This document shows positions 35,665 through 48,560 of a stretch of 64,000 bases of DNA, in pieces. The position numbers and the translations under genes were made by a program. Positions within the stretch are counted from its first letter, which is position 1; each line of letters begins with the position of its first letter. The notes under the pieces are model-generated. The model was given only the letters and a program-made list of their open reading frames with translations. It searched no databases and was not told the origin of the DNA. Origin of the DNA: Polytrichum commune. Taxonomy: Eukaryota > Streptophyta > Polytrichopsida > Polytrichales > Polytrichaceae. The stretch is from positions 25,699,666 to 25,763,665 of the forward strand of contig OX485807.1 in assembly GCA_950295325.1 (NCBI GenBank), written 5' to 3'.

Positions 35665-36444
35665 TCACCGATCAGCGTCAGCTTCAACTATGATAACCCG
35701 CGACATCCGCCAGAGATTTTTCTTGATCTCATCTTCAACACACTTCATAGCACGGATGTGCATGGATGCATGGCCTTCTGTCAAAAAAATTCCATGCATG
35801 GCCAAATTCATCTGCAATAAGAATTATAGCCAATTTATATTAATTGAAGGTAATTACATCATTTAATATTAAAAAATTAGAGGATGCCAGGTTAAGAATA
35901 ATTTGATTCACCACGTGGTAAAAGAAACCACATTGCTCCAAAGTCACACAAACAGTGCCCTTTCGATCATACCTCCTACCCAGTACAACCTTAGCAATTG
36001 CACCATAAAAAGCCTGTGATCCATAAGGATCTAGCACTCCATTTGAGCCACTTCCAAACCTCCAACGATCTCCTATACACACAATTCAGTACATGTCATA
36101 AGTGATTTAATAAAAGTTTTTTATCAATACTCATCTACATTTTAAGTACTTCAACGTTATGCATGGAAATTCATATGAACTAAATTAACAAATCCACATA
36201 CCTTCACACAGTGTTCGTAACTGTGTTGCATATGTTTGCAAATCTTGAGGTGTAGCATCTACACTGTCAGCTCTTAAGATTGTCACGTGGTATCTTGGAG
36301 TAGTAAAGAGATTTGTTAGTAATGCTACAGTGTTTTGCTCTATCGTCGAATCACACAGGGCTCATGATGCATATTACCTGGAGCATGAGGCTCGATGAGA
36401 TTCATGACATGTAGCAATCACAAATCTGACCTGTCGATAGTTGT
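35665..36444 (-). CDS. 3' end of an unidentified spliced gene
   Basis: Four minus-strand exons join in phase. They are 36444-36378 (DNYRQVRFVIATCHESH...), 36293-36202 (RYHVTILRADSVDATPQD...), 36072-35912 (GDRWRFGSGSNGVLDPYG..., GTVCVTLEQCGFFYHV) and 35811-35665 (MNLAMHGIFLTEGH..., ending EADADR-stop). Donors are CCAG|GTAATA, GAAG|GTATGT and GTG|GTGAAT. Acceptors are TTTGCAG, CTCCAAG, TATAG and TTATTGCAG. Phase agreement at all three junctions and the coding-like composition make it convincing as a gene. I do not recognise the family. Further 5' exons probably lie at 36450-37820, where pieces such as SKLESGTLSSISGLDAKIS (about 36978-37034, minus) look coding, but I could not join them. Confidence 0.6.
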
Positions 36445-36969
36445 CTGCAAATGGGTAACGTTATGACCTTGCCTCTCCAAACCAACCTTCAACCTCCAAT
36501 CCTAGTGCAAAAATCTCATCAAAGTGTAAGATACTCAAGAAGATCATGTGCAACTTGCGTCAATATAATTCCAGAAAAAGAGGTTCATCAACATGAACTA
36601 ATTGTTCTCAGCAGTGTAGTCTGGGAGAAGAATTATCTCCGAGTCACTAATGATGATGTGATGAGTTTGCATATATAACCCTTATACTGCTAATTCCATC
36701 AAACCCGGTCGCCACCTACACTCGTGAGGGGCTGTGCTTTTCCCAGGTCACAATTGCGCAACTTTGATGACTTGAATGTCCGAGCTGCGCCTGGCTCCTC
36801 TTGATCTTGCAGGTGGGGTTCATTACAAACTTTGAAGTACTTGATCGAAATAGAATGTGATCTTCTCCACACCTGAGGAAGTTGACCGGCCTGACTCAAA
36901 CCGACAGGTACCACATCATCTTTCTAAGTTAGTACAAGCTATTCCATGTAAGAATATGTTGAGAATTGT

Positions 36970-37160
36970 ATAACCTGGAGATTTTGGCATCCAAACCACT
37001 TATAGATGACAGTGTTCCACTTTCAAGTTTACTAGCCCAAGGTTTATCGATGATGCAGATTGAATATAGCACATAGCAGCTTAAAGTTGTAACTGTCTGA
37101 GAGAAACACTGACTTGGTCGGCCGGGAAGTGGTTGACAATCTGAGAAATTGTGTTATATT
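36970..37160 (-). CDS. candidate upstream exons of the unidentified gene
   Basis: Minus-strand blocks flanked by splice-like sites read IVNHFPADQ (after TTTCTCAG, before GTCAGT) and KLESGTLSSISGLDAKIS (after GGGCTAG, before GTTATA). The phase between them and the exons at 36444-35665 is unresolved, so a frameshift or missed exon is possible. Confidence 0.3.
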
Positions 37161-37743
37161 ATCCTCACTAAAAGCTCATCCAGATTCCAGCACGTAACCC
37201 GAAGACCTCTCACTAGAGGTTCCAATTCGTGAAGCACTAAGATAATGCGTGTCCTGTGATATAGTACACACAACCTTACTTTCAAAATCATCTCATCTCT
37301 AAAATATCCACTCATAATCTTACTACCTGGCTTTGATGCAAGTGCAATTGCATTATAGTTGATGACGTGGATCATACATATGTGTGATATCTAATCTTTT
37401 CCGTTATAAGGATTGCTGCAAAATTTATTAGAAATACGCGCAAGGATTGGGCTCTCATGACTCTCATGATACAGTTTTCATTCAAAACGGTTATATGCAA
37501 TCTATGAAACCTAGACACAAGCTACAGCGGACACCCGTGACCATAGATAGGGTTGCAGAACTCTAAAGTATAAACGACAGAAGGTTTAAAACGACAGAAA
37601 GTTTAGGACGACAGACACCATAGCCGAAACCCTAAAGCCTTACCACAAATGTCAGAGCAGAACCTGCGCCGAGGGAATCTGTTCATGTAAGAATAGCAGC
37701 AGAATTTACGAAATTCAAAACATTCGAGACTACGAAATCTTAC

Positions 37744-37818
37744 CGCTTGAAGCGGGTAAGTAAGCAGCTGAGCTACAATCGTTTCTGCGATGGCTTCCAG
37801 TAATGATGTTGTCCTCAA
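37744..37818 (-). CDS. possible first exon of a mitochondrial-carrier-like protein
   Basis: The minus strand reads LLEAIAETIVAQLLTYPLQA followed by a good donor (GCG|GTAAGA). AQLLTYPLQ resembles the first carrier-family motif as found in peroxisomal NAD/ATP-type carriers (SLC25A17-like). There is no upstream in-frame ATG (TTG, then a stop), and I found no next carrier exon. It may be a fragment or belong to the unidentified gene downstream. Confidence 0.3.
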
Positions 37819-38109
37819 TTAAACGGAGAGAACTCGCTCCTCTCCACAAAATGTTCCTGAAACTCTTAAAGGAAGGAAAGGCACGTGAAAGAGGCTAATA
37901 AATCAGAGTTGACTTATTATCCAACCTCAACAACACACGCACACAGCGAAAATTCGAATTGAATTATCCCTTCCGACTTATGCTGCGACGTCTCCCAAAT
38001 TTCACGAGAGAAAATCGGATTGTTCAGATTGTTCAGGATTGTGGAGAAAGAGGCATGTTCTGAAGGGAGACTCCATAATTCATTTCGAAGTGCCTTTCTC
38101 ACTTCATTA

Positions 38110-39020
38110 GCATGTCGAAGCCACAGAGATTAAACCACAATGTGTGACAAAAGATAGCTCACCTTGAGCAAGAACAGACAACGAGTCTTCAAATTTTCAC
38201 CGCGCCTTATGCAACGCACATTCGCTTTGCCTCCTACAAAAGCTTCTTGCAATCCTCCAAAGTGTCATTTCGTTTGCCTCCTCATTTCGTCATGTAAGAC
38301 CAAACATAACGATTTCATTTCTTAAAGTACAGCGCCAATACTACGCAAATTCTCCAAACCAAATGAAACACACATGAAAGAAACTGGACGATGAGTTTAC
38401 TGGGCGTCGGTGGTGAGGCACAGCAGGCGGGTGATGGACGGAGTTTCGTAGTGGCAGCTATGGCGATTGCAATTTCTACAACAGCAACGCAAGCGAGACA
38501 GGGACTCCACAAGAGCAAAAATGGTTGAATCGTGATCGGGAGGTGGTGCCATGTGCCCTCCCGCAAAGAAAAAAAACTCGGGCAGGGCCATGGGATGGAA
38601 ATTTACTCTGCCCGGAGAAAGTCGCAAGAGATGGGCCTGCCCATAGGGCGGCCATAAGGCGGAGGTGGAGGCGGGCAGGGGAGGGCAGGGGAATGAAAAC
38701 ATTACATTTTCTGCCCGTCCCCGTGCTTTTTGAGAGTCCCTGCGCGCGCTCTCTCCGGCTGAGCTAGCCTGGCGAGGCTTCTAGCATTGCATTCCTGCGC
38801 TGGCGATCGCCTTCCTTCTCTAATCCGGCGCCTCAATCTGCGCTTAACTTAGCTCAATCTCTGCGACCTCTTTGGTACCTCAATCGTCGCGTTGTTTGCA
38901 TCTTCTCATGCACTCCTCGCAGGGAAGCAGACAGACAGACAGAAGAGGTGGTAGTAAAGATCGATCGTAAAACGAGAGATAGAGAGAGAGACCGACCAGA
39001 GAATAGGAAAAAGAAGAAGA
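38110..39020. promoter_or_regulatory. GC-rich intergenic region between divergent transcription units
   Basis: A GC-rich block (about 38400-38800) lies between the minus-strand exons at 35.6-38.1 kb and a candidate plus-strand first exon at 39029. It could be a bidirectional promoter. No specific element is claimed. Confidence 0.3.
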
Positions 39021-39028
39021 AGAAGAAA

Positions 39029-39097
39029 TGGTTAGGTCTTGGCAAGATCGGGAGTCTCGTGTCGTCGCTAGTACCAATCGAGAAGGAGGGAATGAGT
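39029..39097 (+). CDS. candidate short first exon
   Basis: After a purine-rich leader (AGA and GAA repeats) an ATG in good plant context (AAGAAATGGTTAGG) opens MVRSWQDRESRVVASTNRE and reaches a TAG/TAA-containing boundary. AATGA|GTAAAA could be a donor. No downstream exon was recognised, so it may equally be a short upstream ORF. Confidence 0.25.
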
Positions 39098-39179
39098 AAA
39101 ATGGTAAATTTTCTTATCTGTAGCTATTGTCTCCTTGTGACGGATTTATTTATTTTTGCGTCTTGGAGATGATTTTCTT

Positions 39180-42100
39180 TTGCATCATGATTGGAAGGTG
39201 GGTTCTTCTTTCATCAAGAAGCTCGCAGCGGAGGTGTTTTCAGTTTTATGGATTTTGTGTGATAAGCTTTGGACATTGATTAGGTTTTTGTAGTGGTTTG
39301 CGTACGGAGCCAAGGATTTACATTTTTCGGAGGTTTTGATGTTTTCAGAGAGGTAGAATTTCACTTGATGATATGAGCTTGTCATCACACTTCTGGCCTC
39401 CAGATCCGTATGAGCCGCATCCTCAATCAAGCAATAGGAATATTTTTCTTGCAAATTTCGGTCAAATCGCTGCAAGAGTCAAATTGCAATCTGATAAGAT
39501 AATGCCTTGACCTGTTCCTTGTGGGAATTCGTTTTAGATTGACCCAAACATGTTGTGATTAGCATTTTTGAGGAACTTACCCGATCTACTGAGGCCTTGG
39601 TTCTATACGAGTCCATTTTCATTTTGTTTCTGTTGGTTTCTAGCGCACCTTAATGGCCATTTTGATGGCCTCATCGGAAACCTAATGCAAAGGATTATGG
39701 CTTAATATCTTCAGAATATTTGTCGGCTTTATAAATCTTGAAGCAAGGGTTGCACATCATCCAGATCTTTTTGTGAAAAGATTCTGAAGATTTTCGAGGG
39801 TAGAAGTTTTTCACAGTTTCCTAAATACTAATTGTTCAGAATCAACTGTAACGATTTTACACTTTCTATTAGAAATAACGTGGACCACCTTATTACATTG
39901 TGATCTTGATGCATTCTTAGATACATAGATGTGTGCAATAGAATATCCTACAAATCATGCGACTAGATTTGTTATGTTTGATCTGGATGCATGAGGTTTT
40001 CCCATATCCCATCCGACTTTAGGTAAATTTCTCTTTCCTAAGAAGTTGTCGAATGAGGTGAGTGCTCAACCTCGAGTGGAACTCAGGCGCCTGAAATTGT
40101 CTTCAGATTTCATGAATCGCTTATCTGAACTTAAGCCCTTTCTAGACTAGTTGGTTGTCCTGAGCTTGTGTGGCAATCTTTGCCTACAGCCTATGTTGTT
40201 TTTGAAGTTGCTAATGTATTACGTGCAATACATGTAGTACCCAACTTTTCTAAGGTAGGACATTTCTTTCTCAATAAATACAAATTTTGATACAAAATTC
40301 ATACTTTTTGATTGAGTATTTGCTTTTGTATTCACACAATATTGTATCTATATTGAATAACAGTAGAACTTTCCAACATTGAAACAATCGAGCATTGTAA
40401 AGGCAAAGAATCAACAGCCACTGACAAACCATTGTCAAGACATTGTTTCAAGACCAATTTCCAACCATAGTATTACAATCATGTACGAAATTCGCATTGA
40501 ACATGTTCAATTTGGATCAACATTGTGACATACTTCAATTGCAACAACATTGAGATATTCTCTATTGAAACATTACATATTTAGTCATTGTTTTTTAAAA
40601 TTTACAATGCCTTTACAATGGCTGATTGTGAATAGATTGTCACAATACAACAACTCATAGAAGGCAAATTTGAGATGACATCACCAGACCTCTAAGCTCA
40701 CTTTACTTCCCAACAGTCATGCATCCACCCTTCTCTCATTCCAACAGTTCTTCCCACTTTTTCGGTTGTCGACATGCAAGAGGGTTACAGTCCTCGAAGC
40801 TTACAGGCAATGGCCTGACCCTCGATCGATTAGCCCTTCGAAATCGGAATCCTTCAGCCTATCCTACTGTCTCCAGTCACTCATTCTCTTGGTCCACATT
40901 CATAGACCTCATAAGACGATTACACCCGTTTAATTGCTGCACTGTGTAAGCTCTCATTTGACCTGTGGAGTAGTCCTCGAAGTTTCTTCACCTCTCTTGA
41001 GCGACATTAATTTACTCTCTCATTCCCAGTTAGCAAGGAGATTGACATCATCAACTGTTTCTCTATTAGGCTCGCTTGTACCTTCACATTCTATGGATAT
41101 GGGAGAAGATTTTTCAACCACTCCGAGCTACACAAGTCAATCGGACTTGAAAAATATCTCTCCTCAAACTTAGATCCCAATTAACTTGCGACCAGTCCAC
41201 TCACCCTGACGCTATTCGATCGAGTTTTGCAACTTGGCTTCAACTTCACTCGCTGAAGCAGAAAGTAAGGATCTTCGCATTCATCTCCACTCGAACAACA
41301 CAAACTATCGACTATATATCGACTTCGATTTCACATCAAACTTGCACTTGGTGTTAGAAACTTCTCTCATTCTTGCATACACAACAAGTTGTTCGTATCA
41401 GGCGATTGTGTAACCCCATTCGTGATAAAATCTCCGCTTCTCATACTCAAAATTACCCATGTGCATGGTCAGAGTGTTATGACTTTTCCTATCAAGCTCG
41501 GGTCTCTTGCAATCCTTCTTTTCTTCTTCTAAATCTCCAGTTCATACTCATGCAATTTACATGTCATTTAGATTTTCTAAGCTTTTGTATACGCTTCTTC
41601 CCTAATGATCTGGATTTTGCCCAAAAATAGTACACCACAACGTTGCACACATAACATGTAGAATTGGGAGGGTGTCACATGATAGGTGGTGTTGCATGAC
41701 AAGTCACGAAGGCTACTTTTCACTAACAAGGCATGTCGATTTCGATTCCACCAGAAATCGTATGTCTGTCTAGTGCATATATTTGTAGTTTGTTTGTAGA
41801 ATTTGAAATCGCAGAGGAAAAGTTATAGCATCACGCAACTCCAAATGTAAACGATGTAGATCCTCGTAAATCTCACCTAAGATGATAATGTAGCCAACTG
41901 AATTTAGCTCCATAATTAGCATCAAAGACCCACGACAAAGATAACATGACATGGCACAACCAACATGTTCCATATTATATGGAATATCCCCTCGAAAAAT
42001 TTGGAGTGTTTTGATGGATAATCTCATGACGTGCAAATCTTTTTAGGTTGAATCTCAAAATGAAGAACTCACGTAGGGAATTGAGAGACCTTGAACGGAC

Positions 42101-42300
42101 TACTATGAAGGACCTAGTAGTGGGATGGGAGGGTGTAGTATGAACAAAAGGAGAAAATGATGGTGTATGTTGTTGATTATTACAAGTAGTTGTATACATT
42201 GGAACCCGACACCGAGGAAAGTGATACTACAAGCTTGGGTGCAAGTGCCGGGATTTGGTCCGGAAGAAAGTCATAAGGATGTAGAACGAGGAACTAGCGA
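39180..42300. other. gene-poor stretch
   Basis: I see no gene I can support. ATTGTT/AACAAT-rich segments occur around 40370-40670, as at 34980-35170. Several 60-90-residue frames (40719-41173, 41373-41630) are Ser/Leu-rich without motifs. Confidence 0.45.
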
Positions 42301-42309
42301 GGCCCAACT

Positions 42310-43080
42310 TTTTGAAGGAGATTGTTGACATTGTTAAACACCTACCAAAAGGGAAACCAAGTGGTAATGATGGTATTCCAAATGAGTTTTCCCATGAAGT
42401 TTTGGGGAGGTCGTTTGGGGGGGGGGGGGGGGGGGGGACCTCATGAAATCATGTAATGAAATTTTGATGATAGGAAAGGTCCCGCTACTTTTCGACATTG
42501 GCATCATGCCTTTTATTCGGGACACTTAGAATCATTCCTCAATTGAGAATTGGCACCCCAACACCATGTATGTTGGGTACATGGATCATAAATTTTGGCA
42601 AAGTTATTGACAAATCATCTTAAGGCTATCATTCCTACAACTATACGGTTTAATCAAATTGGGTGTGTAAGGGTAGGAACAAATTGGACTTTTATTTTAT
42701 TTTATTTTTAAAAATTGCAGCTGAAATTGTGGAGTAGATTTTTGAGTCATCAAACATACTTTCAACCGTGTTTAATTGGGTTTTTTGAGGGGAACACTCA
42801 AGGCCTTTTGCATGCGTCTCGAACTTATGGATCTCATGGGTCTTTGCATTGCATAGCAATGCCACTTCTAGTGTCTTGCTTAATGCGGAACAAAGTGAGG
42901 TTTGTGGGCTTTCTAAGTTGATTACACAAGAATGCCATTTTTTTGCCTATCTTTACATTATTGTTGTGGAGATATTGGGGTTTTTGAGTTGCATAGCGTC
43001 CAAATCCACGTTAAAATACTTATCCCTACAAATTTTGCGAGTTGGTGCAATTACGTATGTGTATCCGAACCGATAGTTAA
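42310..43080 (+). pseudogene. LINE reverse transcriptase remnant
   Basis: Decayed RT blocks appear in order across frames. LPKGKPSGNDGIPNEF (about 42340-42388) corresponds to RT 'KSPGPDGIP'. KLLTNHLKAIIPTTIRFNQ (about 42600-42660) corresponds to 'KVLANRLKKVLP..ISPNQ'. SSVLLNAEQSEVCGLSK then ITQECHFFAYLYI (about 42862-42965) corresponds to 'TVLLNG...RQGCPLSPYLFI'. A poly-G run (about 42415-42437) and several frame changes disrupt it. It belongs to an L1-type plant LINE. Confidence 0.7.
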
Positions 43081-43084
43081 ATGC

Positions 43085-44340
43085 GCAGAGTATGACATAA
43101 AATCATTCAATTTTGATCAACATTCCGTTCTAATAATATCAATATATTGTTTCATTTGAATTTTGAACCTAAATATGTTAGTATAATACAATGTTGTGAG
43201 AATAAATAAAGAATACTTTCAAATAGAATCTGGCTTAATCCTGGCCCCACCCAACGTACAGACACAACTGAATAGTGTTGTGAACATGAATGGCATTGTT
43301 AAATAAGTGGTATGTGTTTTTTTCACTTAAATGGTCGAGATTATAACTTTAGAAAGAGAAAATCGCACTGTAAGTTGGGTCCGAGAGCATGTAGCCATGG
43401 CTCACTAGTCACATACTATCTTTGGGACATGCTCAAAGTTGAGGCTCCTTTCGTCATTTTATGAGTGATTTCATTTGGCCTTTGTGAAAAAGGACATGCT
43501 TCTAAAAATCATCGCAAATCCATATATGTTAAGTTCAAACTTACTGTGTATAACCGATCGAAAACAACATAAGGTATGTGGGTGTTATTATGTTTGTTTT
43601 CCTTGTACTCTATCTTCGATTGATCACATTTTTTGTCTTCAAATTTGAGTTGCATTGACAAATTTATGATGAAACATCCACAAAAACCAGATTGAAAATC
43701 ATATCTCCCTTGATTTGGTTGTCATGTTCGGAAGTGTACGTTCTTAAAGATGGAATAATACATAGGTCCTCCTAATTGTGTTCACTATTAAGTGTAGAAG
43801 CAATTAATAAAAAAAATCCAAAGACGTAGTCCCATCTCTTCTAAACATTTGTTTTTACGGTGTTTGTTCATTCATCCTCACCTAATCACACACCAGCTAA
43901 ATATAGGTGTCCAACTTAGAAAAATAATAGAATATCAACACCCGCATACCTTAGACTAAGATGGATGGTACTACACCCGTAGCTTTAGGTGTTGAGCACA
44001 TACAAATAAATAAATAAATAACCAATGTTGGGCAATCCGACGTGAATTTGAGCCCGTTGGCCCTACCCTGCTCAAGAATCCTCTTGGTGTAGGGTGGGGT
44101 AAACTGCCTACCTAGCTAGTTTCTTTCTTATGCTTTTTTATTTATATTTTATTATATTTTATTGGTTCCCCCGTCAAGTAGAGATTGAACCACCAACCAC
44201 TTCTTTTGGAAATTTGTACCTCTCCACTATCACCTGGTAGTTATGGCCTTTCTCCATGGTCTGACTTCATGGTCCGACTTCCATGGTCTAATTTTTTTAA
44301 ATAAAATAAAATTCCAAAGCCTTTAGGCCCCTCAGTAGGT
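43085..44340. other. AT-rich stretch, no gene seen
   Basis: Nothing is recognisable beyond short AT-rich tracts and a TAAA-type run near 44005-44025. Confidence 0.45.
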
Positions 44341-44349
44341 GTAAACCAA

Positions 44350-44712
44350 ATGTGGACCAAGAGAAATGACCATGCACCAAAAAGCGAATGTGCTGATTTT
44401 TTTTAATATATGCCCAAAAATGGCAATTTTGTCAAGTTTGACCATTCTCTTGTCTTCTCTTGTCTTCATCTTCCATTTCTCTGCCATTGGCCTTTGCCTT
44501 TTCCTACTAGAGCACCTTTGATGCCTCCCCCAACGCAAAACCCATTGGACCATGTCAATGGATAATGTAGGCCTTAAAACCATGTCTTTGGGGACCTCAA
44601 ACTCCATGATCACTCTGACATTCTTTCCTTGGTGCAAACCAAACTGGTCTTGGGACGAGTTCCACAGCCAATCACATATTTTACAGGGCCTTGCGACGAC
44701 TTCATGGTCCAT
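44350..44712 (-). pseudogene. possible LINE ORF1 (gag-like) fragment
   Basis: A 126-residue minus-strand frame reads GKNVRVIMEFEVPKDMVLRP followed by a WVLRWGRHQRC tail. This vaguely resembles the CCHC-containing region of plant LINE ORF1 proteins, but the Cys pattern is incomplete and the match is weak. Confidence 0.25.
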
Positions 44713-44849
44713 GATGTAAACAACCCCTTAGATCCTTCCAAACAAGGTGGAACGCAGATGGCGATAAAACCAACACCCAAAAATCATGCAGAACAAACAC
44801 ACACTAATTCTAAGAACATCACCATGTTAACATCAGCACCATGTTAACT

Positions 44850-46130
44850 TCAGCACCATGTGTTGGTTTTGGATAATCTACCTATCATACTATAAACCCC
44901 CATAACTCTTGTAGATGGGATTCAAATAACACATACTCACTCTTGTACATTGGGAGTTCCCTTTCAATTGCTCGCGTGAATCACTTAGAAAATTTAATTT
45001 CCACTTACAAGATGTATTTCTCAATCCTTAAAACTGACGGTTGAAGAATACATTAAAGCATGTGGAACTATCTTGATTGGGCAATTAGGGTTGCCCCACA
45101 CTAAACTATCAACATTCCACACCATCTTGAATAACTATCACCGCAATAACCAAACTTTCAGTGTGGCTACTACTATACGGATGAACAAACAAAGCTCTAT
45201 AACTTTCTGTAATCTAATTTTGACCCAAGGTAATTTGCATGGGTAAAGAGTCAACCTATTTGTAAAGGCACCCCATTTCCACATATCCATGTACACCGGT
45301 ACGTGCAATCAGGTTGCCTGCGCAAATAGATAAACTACCTCCTTATCCTTATCCATGCAAATTACTTTGGGTCAAAATCAAATAACAAGAGCTCTAAACT
45401 TTGCTAACACATCCATTATAGAAACCATAGGAGTGACATAAATTTTACTATGTATTTATGGTACTATGGGAGTGAATACTCCCAAAATAGTGTGGAATGT
45501 CGATATATGTTAGTGGGGGGGGGGACCGAATTGCACATATCGGTGTGCATATCATCTCAAAGGCCCAAGATGGGAGTGAAGACTTGTGTCATGGGAGACC
45601 GAGCAGGCAAGCGTGTTTGTGATTCAATTGGTTTTGAAGTCTTTGCGGGTGAGATGAGTCTTGGGTTGCGGCAAAAGAGAGCTCGGGTGATGACCGATTC
45701 CACACCACAAATTTGGGCATTTGTGTAAGCGGAGGTCTAGGGCTTTGCCCACCTTGTGTTAGTACAAGGCATGAGCTTATTGGGAACCCAAAGCATTGTT
45801 CTAGAAAGAGGACGATCGATAATTGTGAAGATCGGCATTAAGCATCCTACAACACAATAACACCTACCCCACAAGCACACCTTGCCAACTAAAACCGCGA
45901 AAATCCCCAAAAGAATGGCATCTCTACCCCCACACGGCCAACACCCTCCTTCCACATCCCATACTACAACCGTAGGTAGTTGCAATGTGCGTTTTCAAAC
46001 ATGTGTTGAATCATGTTTCAAAAATGATTTGAAGTGTTTCGACATATTTCAAAACACTCAAATTTCGTGAAAAAAGAAGTTAGAGTATGTTATGAGTTGT
46101 AGGATTATAATCCATCACTTGTGTAAAGCC
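44850..46130. other. no gene seen
   Basis: Only short frames without motifs occur here. A direct/inverted pair around 45230-45380 (CAAGGTAATTTGCATGG; CCATGCAAATTACTTTGG) forms a hairpin-like repeat. A G-run is at about 45514-45523. Confidence 0.45.
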
Positions 46131-46658
46131 CTAAAATACAAGGCAAGTGCGTGGTTTTTTTTTTTGGCGATAATAAGCATGAGGGTCTTCGTAGCTGTTG
46201 AATTCTTTGGAATTAGAAGTAATTAAATCGTCTAAGCTATTCAAATGGTGATCATGACTATCACTTCTGAAATCATCATCATCATTATCATCATGAGTGT
46301 TGCTTTCCAAATTGCTTGTTTCAAAAAAGGTTTTGGTTTGAAGTAGAGGTTTCTTGAAATTGAGATTCATCTACTGAAGTTGGCAAGGTCAAAACTTCAC
46401 TCAAACTCTTCGATTCCCGTTTCCGTGGGATACGTTGAGATGGCTAAGCTCTTTATCATACAAGAAAAATGAAAGTTCTTCAGTTTCCAACCGAGAAGGC
46501 AAAGAAAGAACTTTGGTAATGTCAATTTCATCGGGATTTGCTTCTCGATTGGCATCAGTTCCCATAGTCTGCAACATCCTCAAGTTCATTTGAATGAAAC
46601 CAACTTTTTCATTATAAGTTTTTTTGTTTGTACCAAGCTGAAGGTTGCCCAATTCCAC
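46131..46658 (-). pseudogene. decayed ORF with homopolymer frameshifts
   Basis: Three minus-strand reading blocks succeed each other in different frames: 46658-46401 (MELGNLQLGTNKK...), a middle block ESKSLSEVLTLPTSVDESQF (about 46430-46330), then FETSNLESNTHDDNDDDDF... to 46131. The composition (Asp/Asn/Ser-rich) is continuous across the shifts, suggesting one ancestral ORF of about 170-180 residues. The family is unknown. Confidence 0.35.
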
Positions 46659-47479
46659 TCATTCACAGAGTAACTGCAATCTTGTGATTACACACGTAAT
46701 GCAATTCGTTGTAAACCTGGCACCTATCTGCCATACTTTTCCCACCAAGAAACAAGTCTCAACATTGGTTCTCTCAAAAAAGCTTCTCTTCTGCAAAAAT
46801 GTGTGTCTCTATGTAAAAAAACTTGAGAAGTGAATCTTCCAACTCATTCTTCATGATAGAGTCAACACATATCATATTCAAATATGCAATTTATTCATCT
46901 TGAAGAAAAGGCAAAATAATGCCATATTCAGACCTCCATAATGGGCACAATATGTGAGATACCATATGCAAAAGATGCTAGAACCAATGCCATCTTCATG
47001 CTAATATGTCCTTCACCTGGGAAACATAGGAGCGGCACATGTACAACCACAACAAAACTCAAAACCCTAAACCTAGACTCACGTTTCGAATCACCATTTG
47101 TAACGAACGGTTCTGTTTGTTTCGAGACGGACAAAAACGCATTTCATTGCAACTATGACCACAACACACATCACCACACATCACCCCCCAAACATGGAAG
47201 GAAATGGTAATATCGTAGGATCCAATATCTTCAATGAACCACTACAAATACATTGAGCCGAATTTGTTTTTCCAAATACCCAAATATCTTGAGACCATAA
47301 CTATATGTTGTCCTTCTCACAATAGAACATACCAAAACACTCACCACAAATACATTCATCTTCATGGATAGCCTCAACATCATATACCTATTACTAAACC
47401 ATAACAGACACCCCTCCTCCCAAAACAATAAACCATATTGACTCCTCATTGCACACATCATACACGCCATCAAAACCTT

Positions 47480-48560
47480 CAACTATAAAATCACCATCAA
47501 AAAAGTGATGGCACACACAAACATCCGAGGCAATGATGAAGATGATAAACTCGCCAAACAAGGAGCACTAAAAACCCAAATCATAGAAATCCTCTTCCAC
47601 CATGTAAGGCATCAATTACCATATTGGCCCTCCCAACCCCCATCCCCCCACCTCAAGTCAACAAAATGACTCAGTCAGGAACATTAAAAAAATATTAAAA
47701 CGAATAGCCAAGTGCCCTAGTATCACATGCCACCAAGACAATCCCGAATGTGACAAAATGGCTATTCAACCAAGACATCCACCTAAAGTGGTCTAACCTC
47801 TTCTAGAGTGCACCTTGGATAACAAATGCCCAACTCACCCAACTCCTCAAATTCCAAATCGGCCAATACATGGAAACTACCATAAAAAAAACCATGTTCT
47901 CAAACAAGACATCTCCCCACTCCAAGAAAATGACACATGCCTTGACCTCCTATCATGTTGCACAAACCAACACAAAAACAACCTCCGGACAAATAGATGC
48001 AACAAAAGTGGTACACACACTACGGCCACACTAATGGCTCCACCCACCACAAGGTGCTTCACACTTATCAATGCCAGCAAAACCAACGACCACACCCTGG
48101 AGAATCCAGTATCGTCATGGCTTCTCCCTTGCACATGTTACCTCCCAAGATGTAAATGTCCACCCAAACTAAAACCGGACATATTATGCATCCTAGGCAC
48201 TACTTCCACATATAAACCACCATTCACACTCGCCCCGACTTGAAAGCACAATTTCTTGAATTCACATATTGTAATGACAGATTCCCCCAAGCAGCCATCA
48301 CACGAAAGCTAGAAAAATACAACATACTCCAAACATCACCAATCCAACAAGGATGGAAGGTCCTACCCCCAATAGTCATTACAGCAATTATATAAAGCAC
48401 CATACACAAAGCTACATCAAAAAACTACTCGACCTTAAAATCCCCACTAACAAAGTCCACAAACTCATGGACACCCTCTCACAAAATCTCCATTAGATAT
48501 CTCACACATCATCCTTAACAAAAGGAAACTCGTAAAGAAACAAGCTCCAACCCCTCTCCC
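47480..48560 (+). pseudogene. LINE 3' end: RNase H tail, zinc knuckle and restriction-like endonuclease remnant
   Basis: Plus-strand blocks in order are AHTNIRGNDEDDKLAKQGA (about 47510-47565), which resembles the RNase H 'H..I.GNE.AD.LAK' motif, and DTCLDLLSCCTNQH, a decayed Cys/His knuckle. Next come TRCFTLINASKTND and WLLPCTCYLPRCKCPPKL, then KPDILCILG and, one frame over, QFLEFTYCNDRFPQ and GWKVLPPIVITA (to about 48380). PD...EFTY fits a PD-(D/E)xK restriction-like endonuclease, as in R2/Dualen-class non-LTR elements. Frameshifts and stops make it non-functional. Confidence 0.6.
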
